The notes: generated from the letters alone by a model not told the origin. Positions 1 through 8,077 are shown, counted from the stretch's first letter. The stretch: DNA of 64,000 nt from Pseudomonas sp. LBUM920 (GCF_003852315.1 NZ_CP027762.1:372001-436000), one strand, 5' to 3'. Made by a program: numbers and translations.

Positions 1-47
1 AATTGGTTGACTGACCCACCGCCTTCGCGAGCAAGCCCGCTCCCACA
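1..47. repeat. Partial REPIN at the window edge
   Basis: The sequence holds CGCGAGCAAGCCCGCTCCCACA, written here in two parts (CGCGAGCAAGCC, CGCTCCCACA). This is one arm of the palindromic REP family seen complete at 28811-28904. The matching arm would lie upstream of base 1. The rest of 1-67 contains no gene. Confidence 0.7.
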
Positions 48-67
48 CTGGAATGTCGCCACCTTAT

Positions 68-841
68 CTAACGGTACTGACCGTTCTTGCCATGCCCGGC
101 CATGGCCTGATTGCCGCGCACGCTGATCATCAGCTTGATATCAATCCAGTCGATTCCCTGAGCCTTGAGCTTGGGCAACTCGCGCTCCAGCACCGCCAGC
201 GTCTGCGGATAGGGGTGGCCGATCATCACCACTGAGCCCTGCTTGTGCGCCAGCTTGATCGCGGTTTGCAGCTGCGTGGTAATGGCCGCCTCGGTGCGCT
301 CGTCATCGAGGAATACGTCCCGCGAGACATGCGCCAAACCAATCTTTTGCGCTTCGGCGGCGGCGACGGTTTGCGCGCTGGTGCGGCTGTCGACAAAGAA
401 CTTGTTACGCCGCTGCAGTTCGCCCATCAACCAAGCCATGGCGTCCCGTTGGGCAGTCATGCGGCTGCCCATATGGTTGTTGATGCCAGCGGTGTAGGGC
501 ACTGCCTTGAACGCGGCGTCCAGGCGCTTGCCAAGTTCTTCGATCGGCAACTCGGGGTGCCAGGCGAACGGGCCGGTGGCCGGGTCCATGGGCATGTGCA
601 GGATCACAATCTTGCCGGCCTTGTGCGCTTCGCGGGCGAATTCGGCGGCGTGGGGCGTGTCCGGCATCACCGCGGTGGTCACCGGCCCGGGCAGGGCCAG
701 CACGCGACGATCCCGGGGCAGGTTTTGCCCCAAGTCGTCGATGATGAGGGTCAGGTAGGCTTTGTGTGGCTCGCCGTCAGGCGTCGCGTGGGCGACGCCT
801 GCCAGGCTGCACAGCAGGGCGATGATCAGGGCAAAGCGCAT
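68..841 (-). CDS. Divergent polysaccharide deacetylase family protein (YibQ/DUF610)
   Basis: This is a secreted protein of 257 aa with an N-terminal signal peptide (residues 1-19, ending near VAHA). The mature part begins with a polysaccharide-deacetylase-like strand (LTLIIDDLGQN). It continues with VMPDTPHA, LHMPMDP and GINNHMGSRMT, the conserved blocks of the divergent deacetylase family. Its enzymatic activity is not established for most members; the fold suggests action on a periplasmic polysaccharide or peptidoglycan. It starts one base beyond the ctpA stop codon and lies downstream of envC and ctpA on the same strand, so it is probably the last gene of an envC-ctpA operon acting in envelope maintenance. 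The family call is firm; the substrate is unknown. Confidence 0.85.
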   Translation of the reverse strand: MRFALIIALLCSLAGVAHATPDGEPHKAYLTLIIDDLGQNLPRDRRVLALPGPVTTAVMPDTPHAAEFAREAHKAGKIVILHMPMDPATGPFAWHPELPIEELGKRLDAAFKAVPYTAGINNHMGSRMTAQRDAMAWLMGELQRRNKFFVDSRTSAQTVAAAEAQKIGLAHVSRDVFLDDERTEAAITTQLQTAIKLAHKQGSVVMIGHPYPQTLAVLERELPKLKAQGIDWIDIKLMISVRGNQAMAGHGKNGQYR

Positions 842-842
842 A

Positions 843-2159
843 TCAACGGCTGCGCGTGATGCTCAGGCCTTTCAGCAGGCTCAGCGCCTGGGCCAGTTGG
901 TAATCGTCGTCCTGCGGCATCGGCTTGGCTTTGGCGCCGCTGCCGGTTGGCTGGTCGGCACCGCCGTTGCCATTGCCCAGGTGACCTTGCAGGTCGGCCT
1001 CTTTGTAGTATTCGCTGTCGATCTCGTTGGTGATCTTGGCTTTACGCACTTCGATGTCCGGGACGATGCCCTGCGCCTGAATCGAACGGCCGTTCGGCGT
1101 GTAGTACAGCGCTGTGGTGATCTTCAATGCGCGGTCATTATTCAGCGGCAATACGGTTTGTACCGAGCCTTTGCCGAAGCTGGTGGTGCCCATCAGCACG
1201 CCGCGTTTCTGGTCTTGCAGGGCACCGGCGACGATTTCCGACGCCGAGGCACTGCCGCCGTTGATCAATACAGCCAATGGCACGCCTTCGCTCAAGTCAT
1301 TGCCGGTGGCCGAGAAGCGCAACTCGGAGTTGGCGATGCGGCCTTTGGTGTAAACGATCAGGCCCTTGGTGATGAAGTGGTCGACCACTTCCACCGCAGA
1401 CTGCAACACGCCGCCTGGGTTGTTACGCAGGTCGAGCACGATGCCGTTGAGTTTCTTGCCGTTGTCTTTGCGCAGCTTGGCCAGGGCCTTGGCCACTTCG
1501 TCGCCGGTCTTGACCTGGAACTGGGTGATGCGGATGTAGCCGTAGCCGGACTCCAGCAGTTGGCTCTTCACGCTCTTGACCGTGATGGTCGCGCGGGCCA
1601 GCGTCACGTCAAACGGGTTGCCGCCGTCGCGCACCAGGGTCAGGGTGATTTTCTGGCCGAGCTTGCCACGCATCTTGTCGACCGCTTCGGTCATGGTTTG
1701 GCCGCGTGTCGGCTGACCGTTGATCTTCACGATCAGGTCGCCGGCCTGGATGCCGGCCTTGGACGCCGGGGTGTCGTCAATCGGCGAGACCACTTTGATC
1801 TGGCCGTCTTCGGAGCCGACTTCGATGCCCAGGCCGCCGAACTCGCCGCTGGTGCTTTCCTGCAACTCGGCAAAATCTTCCGGGCCCAGGTAAGCGGAGT
1901 GCGGGTCGAGGTTGCTGAGCATGCCTTTAATGGCATTTTCCAGCAGGGTTTTATCGTCTACGGGTTCGACATAGGCTGCCTTGATCCGGTCCATGACCTC
2001 GGCAAAGGTACGCAGCTCGTCCAGCGGCAGCGGGGCCTTGGTGGTCGCAGCCGTGGCAGCGGGTGCAGCCCCGGCGGCCTGGTCGGCAAAAGCCAGAGGC
2101 GCGCCGATCACCAGGGCGATCGTCAGGGCCAGCGATGTGAGGCGGGACAAATGCAGCAT
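843..2159 (-). CDS. ctpA: Carboxyl-terminal processing protease, S41 family
   Basis: This is a periplasmic serine protease of 438 aa. It has a signal peptide (1-25, ending PLAFA), a PDZ domain around residues 95-180 (EVGSEDGQIKVVSPIDDTPA, GIQAGDLIVKING), and an S41 catalytic domain with the nucleophile region GGSASASEIVAGAL and the general-base lysine in TSFGKGSVQT. The family cleaves proteins near their C-termini; in pseudomonads CtpA trims peptidoglycan hydrolases with the help of a lipoprotein adaptor. The C-terminal 60 residues are low complexity (GNGNGGADQPTGSGAKAK). It lies between envC and the deacetylase-like gene on one strand, only 30 bases from envC, which supports a shared transcript for cell-wall remodelling. 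Confidence 0.92.
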   Translation of the reverse strand: MLHLSRLTSLALTIALVIGAPLAFADQAAGAAPAATAATTKAPLPLDELRTFAEVMDRIKAAYVEPVDDKTLLENAIKGMLSNLDPHSAYLGPEDFAELQESTSGEFGGLGIEVGSEDGQIKVVSPIDDTPASKAGIQAGDLIVKINGQPTRGQTMTEAVDKMRGKLGQKITLTLVRDGGNPFDVTLARATITVKSVKSQLLESGYGYIRITQFQVKTGDEVAKALAKLRKDNGKKLNGIVLDLRNNPGGVLQSAVEVVDHFITKGLIVYTKGRIANSELRFSATGNDLSEGVPLAVLINGGSASASEIVAGALQDQKRGVLMGTTSFGKGSVQTVLPLNNDRALKITTALYYTPNGRSIQAQGIVPDIEVRKAKITNEIDSEYYKEADLQGHLGNGNGGADQPTGSGAKAKPMPQDDDYQLAQALSLLKGLSITRSR

Positions 2160-2189
2160 GTCGAACGAACTCCTAATGTAGATGCGGCC

Positions 2190-3485
2190 CTATCCTTGGG
2201 AACGGCACCATTGTGCAGGGTCGCTCGGGCGGCCCTGCTGACGAATAGCGAAGTACAGCGCCGGCGTGTCCTGGCCACCACTGTTACCGACAGTGGAGAT
2301 GGATTCACCGGCTTTTACAACATCACCTGCCGACTTGAGTAAAGTCTGATTGTGGCCGTAAAGACTCAAATAGCCATTACCGTGGTCAAGAATCACCAAC
2401 AAACCGGCACCGCGCAGCCAATCGGCAAACACCACGCGCCCACCGTGAACGGCATGAACCTGGCTGCCGGCGGCAGCGCTGATCATGACCCCGTCCCATT
2501 TGGCGCGGGTATCGTCACCTCGGGTTTCACCGAAGCGTGCCAGTAGTCGACCATCAACAGGCCATGGAAGTTTTCCACGCGCTGAAGCAAAAGGTCCGCC
2601 GAACGACTCGCCGGCGCTGGAAACCAGCGGGCCAGGCGCTGCGTGCGCCGGTTTGCGTGGGGCCGGAGCGTCGGTGGTGGCGGCCAGTTCGGCTTCACGC
2701 TGACGCTTTTTTTCCGCTTCCTGCTGGGCGATCAGCGCTTTCTGCCGCGCTTCTTCGGCCTCACGTGCCTGGCGAGCCAGGGTTTCCTCGATGGTTTTGA
2801 GCACTTTGCCCAGGTCAGCCTGGTCTTGCTCGCGGGCCTGCAGCTTGGCGTCGCGGGCTTTCACATCGTCGTTGAGCTTGGCCAGGGCTAGCTGGCGCTC
2901 TTTGCGTACCTTGTCCAGCTGGTCGCGCTGGGTATCGAGGGCGGTTTTCTGGTCGAGCAGTTGCGACTGCTGGTCGGCGATTTCCTGCTCGACGTTGGCC
3001 AGCTGGCGCAGGGTTTCGTTAAAGCCCCTCAATTGCGCCAGGCGTGCCTTGCTCAGGTAGTCGTAATAGGTAAGGGTACGCGCGAATTTTTCCGGGTTCT
3101 GCTGGTTGAGCAGCAGCTTGAGGTATTCCTGGCGGCCGCTCTGGTACGCGGCGCGGGCCTGGATCGCAATCAGGCGTTGCTGTTCAACGCGTGCGCTCTG
3201 GAGTTTTTTTTTCTCAGCGTCGAGTCGCTCCAGTTCCGACTCGCTCTTCTTTAATTCTTTTTGTAGCTCCTGGACCTGCTTCTCGAGCTTGCCCATCTCG
3301 GTTTCGGTACCGCGCAGGTCTTTCTGCACCCCGGATTTCTCTTCCTGGAGCTTGCCGAGCAGTTTCTTCAGCTCGGTAATGTCCTGACGCGTAGCGTCCA
3401 ACTGTTGTTGGGTTTGTGCGCGCTCATCGGCAAATGCCGGTTGGAGCAGGCAGACTAGAGCGAGGGTAATCAAGGCGCGAAGCAT
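2190..3485 (-). CDS. envC: Murein hydrolase activator EnvC
   Basis: This is a 431-aa exported protein. The start was set at the ATG at 3485, giving a clean signal peptide (MLRALITLALVCLLQPAFA); the open frame continues upstream only through a REPIN. Residues about 25-270 form a long coiled coil rich in Gln, Lys and Glu. The last 130 residues are a LytM/M23 domain. The zinc ligands look degenerate: the usual LHFE near the end is LYFAI. This fits EnvC, which has no hydrolase activity itself and instead activates N-acetylmuramoyl-L-alanine amidases at the division septum. It is the first gene of the envC-ctpA-deacetylase cluster. Confidence 0.9.
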   Translation of the reverse strand: MLRALITLALVCLLQPAFADERAQTQQQLDATRQDITELKKLLGKLQEEKSGVQKDLRGTETEMGKLEKQVQELQKELKKSESELERLDAEKKKLQSARVEQQRLIAIQARAAYQSGRQEYLKLLLNQQNPEKFARTLTYYDYLSKARLAQLRGFNETLRQLANVEQEIADQQSQLLDQKTALDTQRDQLDKVRKERQLALAKLNDDVKARDAKLQAREQDQADLGKVLKTIEETLARQAREAEEARQKALIAQQEAEKKRQREAELAATTDAPAPRKPAHAAPGPLVSSAGESFGGPFASARGKLPWPVDGRLLARFGETRGDDTRAKWDGVMISAAAGSQVHAVHGGRVVFADWLRGAGLLVILDHGNGYLSLYGHNQTLLKSAGDVVKAGESISTVGNSGGQDTPALYFAIRQQGRPSDPAQWCRSQG

Positions 3486-3743
3486 AGAGGCGGGCGACAC
3501 CAGGGAAAGGGACGGCCTAGTATGCCCGCCAAGCGCCGCAAAAAAAACGCCCAATTCGGGCTGGAAGGCAAGATAGGTGCCGAGTGGCGGTGGTATGGCG
3601 AAAAGATATCGACCAAACACAGGAGATCCAATGTGGGAGGGGGCTTGCCCCCGATAGCGGTGTATAAGCCACCTAGGTGTCAGCTGACCCACCGTAATCG
3701 GGGGCAAGCCCCCTCCCACACTGTTTAGCGGTGATGCTGGGGA
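3486..3743. other. envC-gpmI intergenic region
   Basis: About 250 bases separate the envC start from the gpmI stop. The part at 3632-3720 is a REPIN. The remaining 3486-3631 should hold the envC promoter, but no clear -35/-10 pair stands out. There is no coding signal. Confidence 0.5.
3632..3720. repeat. REPIN (two inverted REP copies)
   Basis: The arm GTGGGAGGGGGCTTGCCCCC followed by GATAGCGGTGT meets its inverted copy ending GCCCCCTCCCACA. The linker is about 35 bases. It lies between envC and gpmI. Confidence 0.9.
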
Positions 3744-5270
3744 TCAAACCAGAATCGAAGTGCCGGTCATTTCCTTCGGCTTCTCCAGCCCCATCAGCAT
3801 CAACATGGTCGGCGCCACATCGGCCAGCACGCCGCCGTGCCGCACTTTGAAGTCGCGCTTGCCGACATAGATGAACGGCACGGGCTCGGTGGTGTGCGCG
3901 GTGTGGGCCTGGCCGGTGGATTCATCCGACATCTGCTCGCAGTTACCGTGGTCAGCGGTGATCAGCGCTTCGCCGCCGACTTTGTCCAGGGCGTCGACGA
4001 TGCGGCCGACGCACAGGTCCAGGCATTCCACGGCTTTTACGGCCGCTTCCAGGTTGCCGCTGTGGCCAACCATGTCGCCGTTGGCGTAGTTGACCACGAT
4101 CACGTCGTAACGCTGGTGTTCGATGGCATCGACGATCTTGTCGGTCACTTCCGGCGCGCTCATTTCCGGCTGCAGGTCGTAGGTGGCGACTTTTGGCGAT
4201 GGAATGAGGATGCGTTCTTCGCCCGGGAACGGTTCTTCACGCCCGCCGGAGAAGAAGAAGGTGACGTGAGCGTATTTTTCGGTTTCGGCGATGCGCAGCT
4301 GGGTCTTGCCGTTCTTGGCCAGGTAATCGCCCAACACGTTTTCCAGGCTGCCCGGTGCGAACGCTGACGGGGCCGGGATGTTGGCAGCGTATTGGGTGAG
4401 CATCACGAACTCGGCCTTTGGCTGACGTGCGCGCTCGAAGTCCTTGAAGCCGGCATCGACGAATACATGGCTCAGCTCACGGGCACGGTCGGCGCGGAAG
4501 TTCATGAATACCACGGCGTCGCCGTCTTCGACTTTCACTGGCTCGCCGATGGTGGTGGCTTTGACGAATTCATCGCTCTCGCCTCGGGCGTAGGCGGCTT
4601 GCAAGCCTTCCTGGGCGGTAGCCGCGTTGAATTCGGCCTGGCCGTCGACGATCAGGTTGTAGGCCTGGGCCACGCGGTCCCAGCGGTTATCGCGGTCCAT
4701 CGCGAAGTAACGGCCGACCAGGCTGGCGATGCGGCCTTTGCCGAGGGCGGCGAAGGTGGCGTCGAGCAGTTCAATGGACGACTGGGCGCTTTTTGGCGGG
4801 GTGTCGCGGCCGTCGAGGAAAGCGTGCAGGTAAATTTTGTCGGCGCCGCGCTTGAACGCCAGCTCGGCCATGGCGACCAGGTGGTCCTGGTGGCTGTGTA
4901 CACCGCCGTCGGACAGCAGGCCCATGAAGTGCACGGCCTTGCCGGCCGCAACTGCTTTATCCACCGCCGCGCAAATGGCCGGGTTCTCGAAGAACTCGCC
5001 GTCACGGATCGATTTGGTCACGCGTGTGAAGTCTTGGTATACCACTCGTCCGGCGCCGAGGTTCATGTGGCCGACTTCCGAGTTGCCCATCTGGCCGTCC
5101 GGCAGGCCTACGTCCATACCGGAACCGGAGATCAATCCGTTGGGTACTGTGGCGGTCAGGCGGTCGAGTACCGGCTTCTTGGCCGAGTACACGGCGTTGT
5201 CGTGGTGGCTTTCACTGTGTCCGAAGCCATCGAGAATTATCAGGACCAAAGGTTTAGGCGTAGTAGTCAT
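3744..5270 (-). CDS. gpmI: 2,3-bisphosphoglycerate-independent phosphoglycerate mutase
   Basis: This 508-aa cytoplasmic enzyme interconverts 3- and 2-phosphoglycerate in glycolysis and gluconeogenesis and depends on manganese. Visible motifs are the metal site LIILDGFGH at the N-terminus, GQMGNSEVGHMNLGAGR with the phosphoserine nucleophile, FLDGRDTPPKS, MDRDNRWDRV, NYANGDMVGHSG and ITADHGNCEQM. The start at 5270 (MTTTPKPLVL) matches the family; an upstream ATG would add 26 non-conserved residues. It is transcribed away from the rhodanese-grxC-secB genes, with which it shares a 151-base intergenic region. Confidence 0.97.
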   Translation of the reverse strand: MTTTPKPLVLIILDGFGHSESHHDNAVYSAKKPVLDRLTATVPNGLISGSGMDVGLPDGQMGNSEVGHMNLGAGRVVYQDFTRVTKSIRDGEFFENPAICAAVDKAVAAGKAVHFMGLLSDGGVHSHQDHLVAMAELAFKRGADKIYLHAFLDGRDTPPKSAQSSIELLDATFAALGKGRIASLVGRYFAMDRDNRWDRVAQAYNLIVDGQAEFNAATAQEGLQAAYARGESDEFVKATTIGEPVKVEDGDAVVFMNFRADRARELSHVFVDAGFKDFERARQPKAEFVMLTQYAANIPAPSAFAPGSLENVLGDYLAKNGKTQLRIAETEKYAHVTFFFSGGREEPFPGEERILIPSPKVATYDLQPEMSAPEVTDKIVDAIEHQRYDVIVVNYANGDMVGHSGNLEAAVKAVECLDLCVGRIVDALDKVGGEALITADHGNCEQMSDESTGQAHTAHTTEPVPFIYVGKRDFKVRHGGVLADVAPTMLMLMGLEKPKEMTGTSILV

Positions 5271-5361
5271 AGATCCTCTCGCGGCGGTAATAAAGGAAGG
5301 CAATCTAAAAGGGAGTAGCAGTTTAAAGCGAAGTTCCGACCACGTCACCGCTTTACGGGGG

Positions 5362-5389
5362 TTGGCCCCCCCTGACGGCTGTGTATACT
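5362..5389 (+). promoter_or_regulatory. Candidate sigma70 promoter for the rhodanese-grxC-secB operon
   Basis: TTGGCC and TATACT are separated by 16 bases and lie 33 bases upstream of the rhodanese gene. The -10 box is close to consensus. No experimental support is visible. Confidence 0.4.
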
Positions 5390-5421
5390 TACCGCCATTT
5401 TAACGCCCTGGAACCTCCTTG

Positions 5422-5835
5422 ATGGTTGATCACCTGATTGCATTTGCCACTGCCCACTACCTGCTCGCGGGTGCCTTCGTCATCCTGCTGGCGCTGCTGA
5501 TCGCTCATGAAATGAGCCGCGGTGGCCGCAGCCTGAGCACGTCGGAGCTGACCGCGCTGGTCAACAAGGATGAGGCCGTTGTCGTGGATATTCGCCCGGC
5601 CAAGGATTTTGCCGCCGGCCATATCGTCGGCGCCCTGAACATTCCGCAGGACAAGCTGATCGCACGCTTGCCCGAGCTGGAAAAATACAAAGCCAAGACC
5701 ATCATTCTGGTCGACGCCCAAGGCCAGCACGCCGGCACCCACGCCCGCGAGATGCTCAAGACCGGTTTCACCGCCGCCAAACTGTCCGGCGGTATCGGCA
5801 GCTGGAAGGCCGATAACCTGCCGCTGGTGAAGTGA
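5422..5835 (+). CDS. Membrane-anchored rhodanese-like domain protein
   Basis: This 137-aa protein has one N-terminal transmembrane segment (about residues 8-28) followed by a rhodanese domain: VVDIRPAKDFAAGHIVGALNIP and the region of the active-site loop. Where catalytic rhodaneses have a Cys (CxxGxR type), this protein reads VDAQGQHAGTHA, so the sulfur-carrying Cys is absent. It resembles E. coli YibN, which sits at the same place next to grxC and secB. The ATG at 5422 was preferred to a TTG immediately upstream. It is followed after one base by grxC. Its function is not known; an anchoring or regulatory role is more likely than sulfurtransfer. Confidence 0.88.
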   Translation: MVDHLIAFATAHYLLAGAFVILLALLIAHEMSRGGRSLSTSELTALVNKDEAVVVDIRPAKDFAAGHIVGALNIPQDKLIARLPELEKYKAKTIILVDAQGQHAGTHAREMLKTGFTAAKLSGGIGSWKADNLPLVK

Positions 5836-5836
5836 T

Positions 5837-6091
5837 ATGAGCCAGGTTGTCGTTTATTCCAGCGATTATTGCCCTTACTGCATGCGAGCCAAGGCTCTGC
5901 TGGAGAAAAAGGGCGTTGCCTTCGAAGAGATCAAGGTCGATGGCAAGCCCCAGGTGCGCGCCGAGATGACCAAGAAAGCGGGACGCACGTCCGTGCCGCA
6001 GATCTGGATCGGCGACAAGCATGTCGGTGGTTGCGATGACCTGTTCGCCCTGGAGCGCGCCGGTAAGCTTGATGCGCTGCTGCTCGTCTGA
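5837..6091 (+). CDS. grxC: Glutaredoxin 3
   Basis: This small cytoplasmic thiol-disulfide oxidoreductase of 84 aa has the dithiol active site CPYC at residues 12-15, the glutathione-binding TSVPQIWI with cis-Pro, and GGCDDL near the C-terminus. It reduces disulfides and glutathionylated proteins with glutathione. The length matches the family. It lies in the conserved rhodanese-grxC-secB operon. Confidence 0.96.
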   Translation: MSQVVVYSSDYCPYCMRAKALLEKKGVAFEEIKVDGKPQVRAEMTKKAGRTSVPQIWIGDKHVGGCDDLFALERAGKLDALLLV

Positions 6092-6133
6092 CTCCTAACC
6101 CCTAAAAGACCCCAAGATCAAGAAGGATCTGCG

Positions 6134-6613
6134 ATGACTGACCAACAGAACACCGAAGCAGCGCAAGACCAAGGCCCACAATTCTCGCTACAGCGGATCT
6201 ACGTGCGTGACCTGTCGTTCGAAGCGCCGAAAAGCCCGGCCATCTTCCGCCAGGAATGGACCCCAAGCGTTGCGCTGGATCTGAACACCCGTCAAAAGGC
6301 ACTGGAAGGCGACTTCCACGAAGTCGTGCTGACCCTGTCGGTCACCGTCAAGAACGGCGAAGAAGTGGCCTTCATCGCTGAAGTGCAACAGGCCGGCATC
6401 TTCCTGATCCAGGGCCTGGACGAGGCTTCGATGAGCCACACCCTGGGCGCGTTCTGCCCGAACATTCTGTTCCCGTATGCCCGTGAGACCCTGGACAGCC
6501 TGGTCACCCGTGGCTCGTTCCCGGCGCTGATGCTGGCTCCGGTGAACTTCGATGCCTTGTACTCGCAAGAGCTGCAGCGCATGCAAACAGAAGGTTCGTC
6601 GACCGTTCAGTAA
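6134..6613 (+). CDS. secB: Protein-export chaperone SecB
   Basis: This 159-aa cytoplasmic chaperone keeps preproteins unfolded and hands them to SecA. Recognisable blocks are FSLQRIYVRDLSFEAPKSP near the N-terminus, LTLSVTV in the beta-sheet core, and CPNILFPYARE with the SecA-interacting acidic face. The length is normal for the family. It starts 42 bases after grxC and is followed by a REPIN that probably ends or stabilises the operon transcript. Confidence 0.97.
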   Translation: MTDQQNTEAAQDQGPQFSLQRIYVRDLSFEAPKSPAIFRQEWTPSVALDLNTRQKALEGDFHEVVLTLSVTVKNGEEVAFIAEVQQAGIFLIQGLDEASMSHTLGAFCPNILFPYARETLDSLVTRGSFPALMLAPVNFDALYSQELQRMQTEGSSTVQ

Positions 6614-6632
6614 TGGGCCCGACGCAGTACCC

Positions 6633-6725
6633 AATGTGGGAGGGGGCTTGCCCCCGATAGCGGTGGATCAGTCACATAGTTGTCGACTGACACTCTGCCA
6701 TCGGGGGCAAGCCCCCTCCCACATT
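6633..6725. repeat. REPIN between secB and trmL
   Basis: AATGTGGGAGGGGGCTTGCC begins the left arm and the inverted copy ends CCCTCCCACATT. It lies between two convergent genes, so it could serve both as a 3' end structure. Confidence 0.9.
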
Positions 6726-6737
6726 TTGCTTTGTGTG

Positions 6738-7193
6738 TTATTTAAAACCGAGCTGGCGCCAGCCTTCATAGACGGCGACGGCCACGGTGTTGGACAGGTT
6801 CAAGCTGCGGCAGCCCTCACGCATCGGCAAGCGCAGGCGGTGGCCGTCGGGCAGGGCGTCGAGCACCTCGGCCGGCAGGCCACGGCTTTCCGGGCCGAAC
6901 AGGAAGGCGTCGCCTTCGGCAAAGCTGGCGTCATGAAACGGCCGCGAACCCTTGGTGGTGAACGCGAACAGCCGCGGGTGGCCCAGGCTTTCCAGGCAAC
7001 TGGCCAGGTCCGCATGGCGCTTGAGCGTGGCGTACTCGTGGTAGTCCAGCCCGGCGCGGCGCAGGCGCTTGTCGTCCATGTCGAAGCCCAGAGGCTCGAT
7101 CAAATGCAGGTGGCAGCCACTGTTGGCGCACAGCCTGATAACGTTGCCGGTATTCGGCGGAATTTCTGGTTGAAAAAGGATGACGTGAAACAT
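6738..7193 (-). CDS. trmL: tRNA (cytidine(34)-2'-O)-methyltransferase
   Basis: This 151-aa SPOUT-family methyltransferase modifies the wobble 2'-O position of tRNA-Leu species. Family blocks are MFHVILFQPEIPPNTGNVIR, LIEPLGF, FGPESRGLP (AdoMet knot) and LPM..CRSLNLSNTVAVAVYEGWRQ. The start at 7193 gives the standard length; the frame is open further upstream but only through the small-RNA repeats. Its start codon shares the tetranucleotide CATG with the start of the divergent gene at 7192, so the two coding regions overlap by two bases head to head. Confidence 0.96.
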   Translation of the reverse strand: MFHVILFQPEIPPNTGNVIRLCANSGCHLHLIEPLGFDMDDKRLRRAGLDYHEYATLKRHADLASCLESLGHPRLFAFTTKGSRPFHDASFAEGDAFLFGPESRGLPAEVLDALPDGHRLRLPMREGCRSLNLSNTVAVAVYEGWRQLGFK

Positions 7194-7632
7194 GCACGGC
7201 TCCGAAGGCAAAGATGCGCTGCATTCTACCCCCGAAGACGACCCAAGACCGAAGCTATTGCCCAGGGTTTTGGGCTCATTGGCGATTGTCGGGTTGATGA
7301 TCGGCCTGATGATCGGCCGCCTCACCACGCCGGACCCGGTCGAGCTGCAACACGTCGAGACCGCGGCGGACGGCCTGGTGGTGTGGTTCAACAGCGAACC
7401 CAAGCTGCACGGCGAACATATCGACGGCACCGTGGCGCTGCTGTTTGACGCGCTGGGCAAAGCTGCCAGCGGGCAACTCAAGGTCAATGACAAGGACGTG
7501 AACTGGCGCATCCGCAAGACTGATGGCGGCCTGCTGCTGAACCTGGTGGCGGCTCGGCCGTTGCGCGGGGAGTGGAAGGGAGAGAAGGCCGATGGCCGTT
7601 GGCGGTTGCAGATCCATCTGCGCGAGGAATAA
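7192..7632 (+). CDS. Conserved small single-pass membrane protein
   Basis: This 146-aa protein has a charged N-terminus, one transmembrane segment (about residues 24-43, LLPRVLGSLAIVGLMIGLMI) and a soluble domain of about 100 residues ending GRWRLQIHLREE. The family is not recognised; by position it matches PAO1 PA5126. The orientation suggests a periplasmic C-terminal domain. The ATG chosen overlaps the trmL start in the opposite direction; a later start near the membrane segment is possible. The stop codon lies at the edge of the NrsZ-like RNA, so the 3' end of the mRNA would face the terminator of that RNA. Confidence 0.75.
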   Translation: MHGSEGKDALHSTPEDDPRPKLLPRVLGSLAIVGLMIGLMIGRLTTPDPVELQHVETAADGLVVWFNSEPKLHGEHIDGTVALLFDALGKAASGQLKVNDKDVNWRIRKTDGGLLLNLVAARPLRGEWKGEKADGRWRLQIHLREE

Positions 7633-7923
7633 AAGAGGGAATCCCCGGCCTGCCTGTACCAAGGTTCCCAAAACGGGCTGGGGCTACGGGCGCTGTGCCA
7701 CATAAGCCCCGGGTGTAAAGAAGGGAGTTCCCGGCCTGCCTGTACCAGGGCTCCCAAAACGGGGTGAAGCCAACGGCTTCGGTATTAAAGAGGGAATCCC
7801 CGGCCTGCCTGTACCGAGGTTCCCGAAACGGGTGTGGGGCGCGACGCGATCCGCATCAAGCACCCCGGGTGTAAAGAGGGGATTCTCGGCCTGCCTGTAC
7901 CAAGGTCCCCGAAACTGGGTAGT
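7625..7923 (-). ncRNA. nrsZ: NrsZ-like nitrogen-regulated small RNA with four hairpin modules
   Basis: Four copies of a module of about 46 bases lie at 7873-7919, 7787-7832, 7717-7763 and 7632-7677. Read on the minus strand each has a stem (GGGGA/TCCCC in the first, GGGAA/TTCCC, GGGAG/CTCCC and GGGAA/TTCCC in the next three) around an invariant loop GGTACAGGCAGGCCG, followed by CTCTTTA or CTTCTTTA. The changes in the stems are compensatory, which supports an RNA structure. The last module runs into CTCTTTTATT and could act as the terminator. A sigma54 promoter lies at 7935-7950 and NtrC-like sites at 8078-8107. Position downstream of ntrC, promoter type and modular structure match NrsZ of P. 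aeruginosa, an NtrB/C-dependent RNA. The exact 5' end is predicted. Confidence 0.82.
7632..7919 (-). repeat. Four direct repeats of a 46-base hairpin module
   Basis: The copies start 85, 70 and 86 bases apart. The core GGCCTGCCTGTACC (plus strand) is identical in all four, while the spacers differ. They form the body of the NrsZ-like RNA. Confidence 0.9.
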
Positions 7924-7934
7924 ACAAGGGTTAT

Positions 7935-7950
7935 TGCAGGGCGCGTGCCA
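7935..7950 (-). promoter_or_regulatory. Sigma54 promoter of the NrsZ-like RNA
   Basis: The minus strand reads TGGCACGCGCCCTGCA, with the GG and GC doublets exactly 10 bases apart as in the -24/-12 consensus. The predicted start of transcription is near 7923, just before the first module. Confidence 0.8.
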
Positions 7951-7989
7951 GAACTTGCAATGGGTGCAAAAAAAATTTCCAGAAAGCTC

Positions 7990-8013
7990 AAAGCCCCGAA
8001 ATACGGGGCTTTG
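7990..8013. terminator. GC-rich hairpin downstream of ntrC
   Basis: AAAGCCCCGAAATACGGGGC with TTT closes a stem of ten base pairs. On the minus strand a run of eight T follows after about 14 bases, so it may end the ntrBC transcript, although the spacing is not that of a classical terminator. It lies between the NtrC sites and the sigma54 promoter. Confidence 0.45.
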
Positions 8014-8077
8014 GCGTTTTCGATGTGCAAGATTTTTTCAACGAGGTTGAGGTTTCAGGCGTTAGATACGTGCCCGA

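Noticed and set aside
762..2342. 526-codon open frame on the plus strand
   Set aside because: It lies antisense to ctpA and the translation has no recognisable domain; high-GC DNA commonly leaves such frames open.
6738..7757. Longer trmL beginning at 7757
   Set aside because: The extra 188 codons translate the RNA repeats and the divergent gene; the conserved TrmL start is at 7193.
7632..7919. Possible CRISPR array
   Set aside because: The repeats are 70-86 bases apart, imperfect, form stems with compensatory changes, and follow a sigma54 promoter; no cas genes are present. They fit an RNA with repeated modules.
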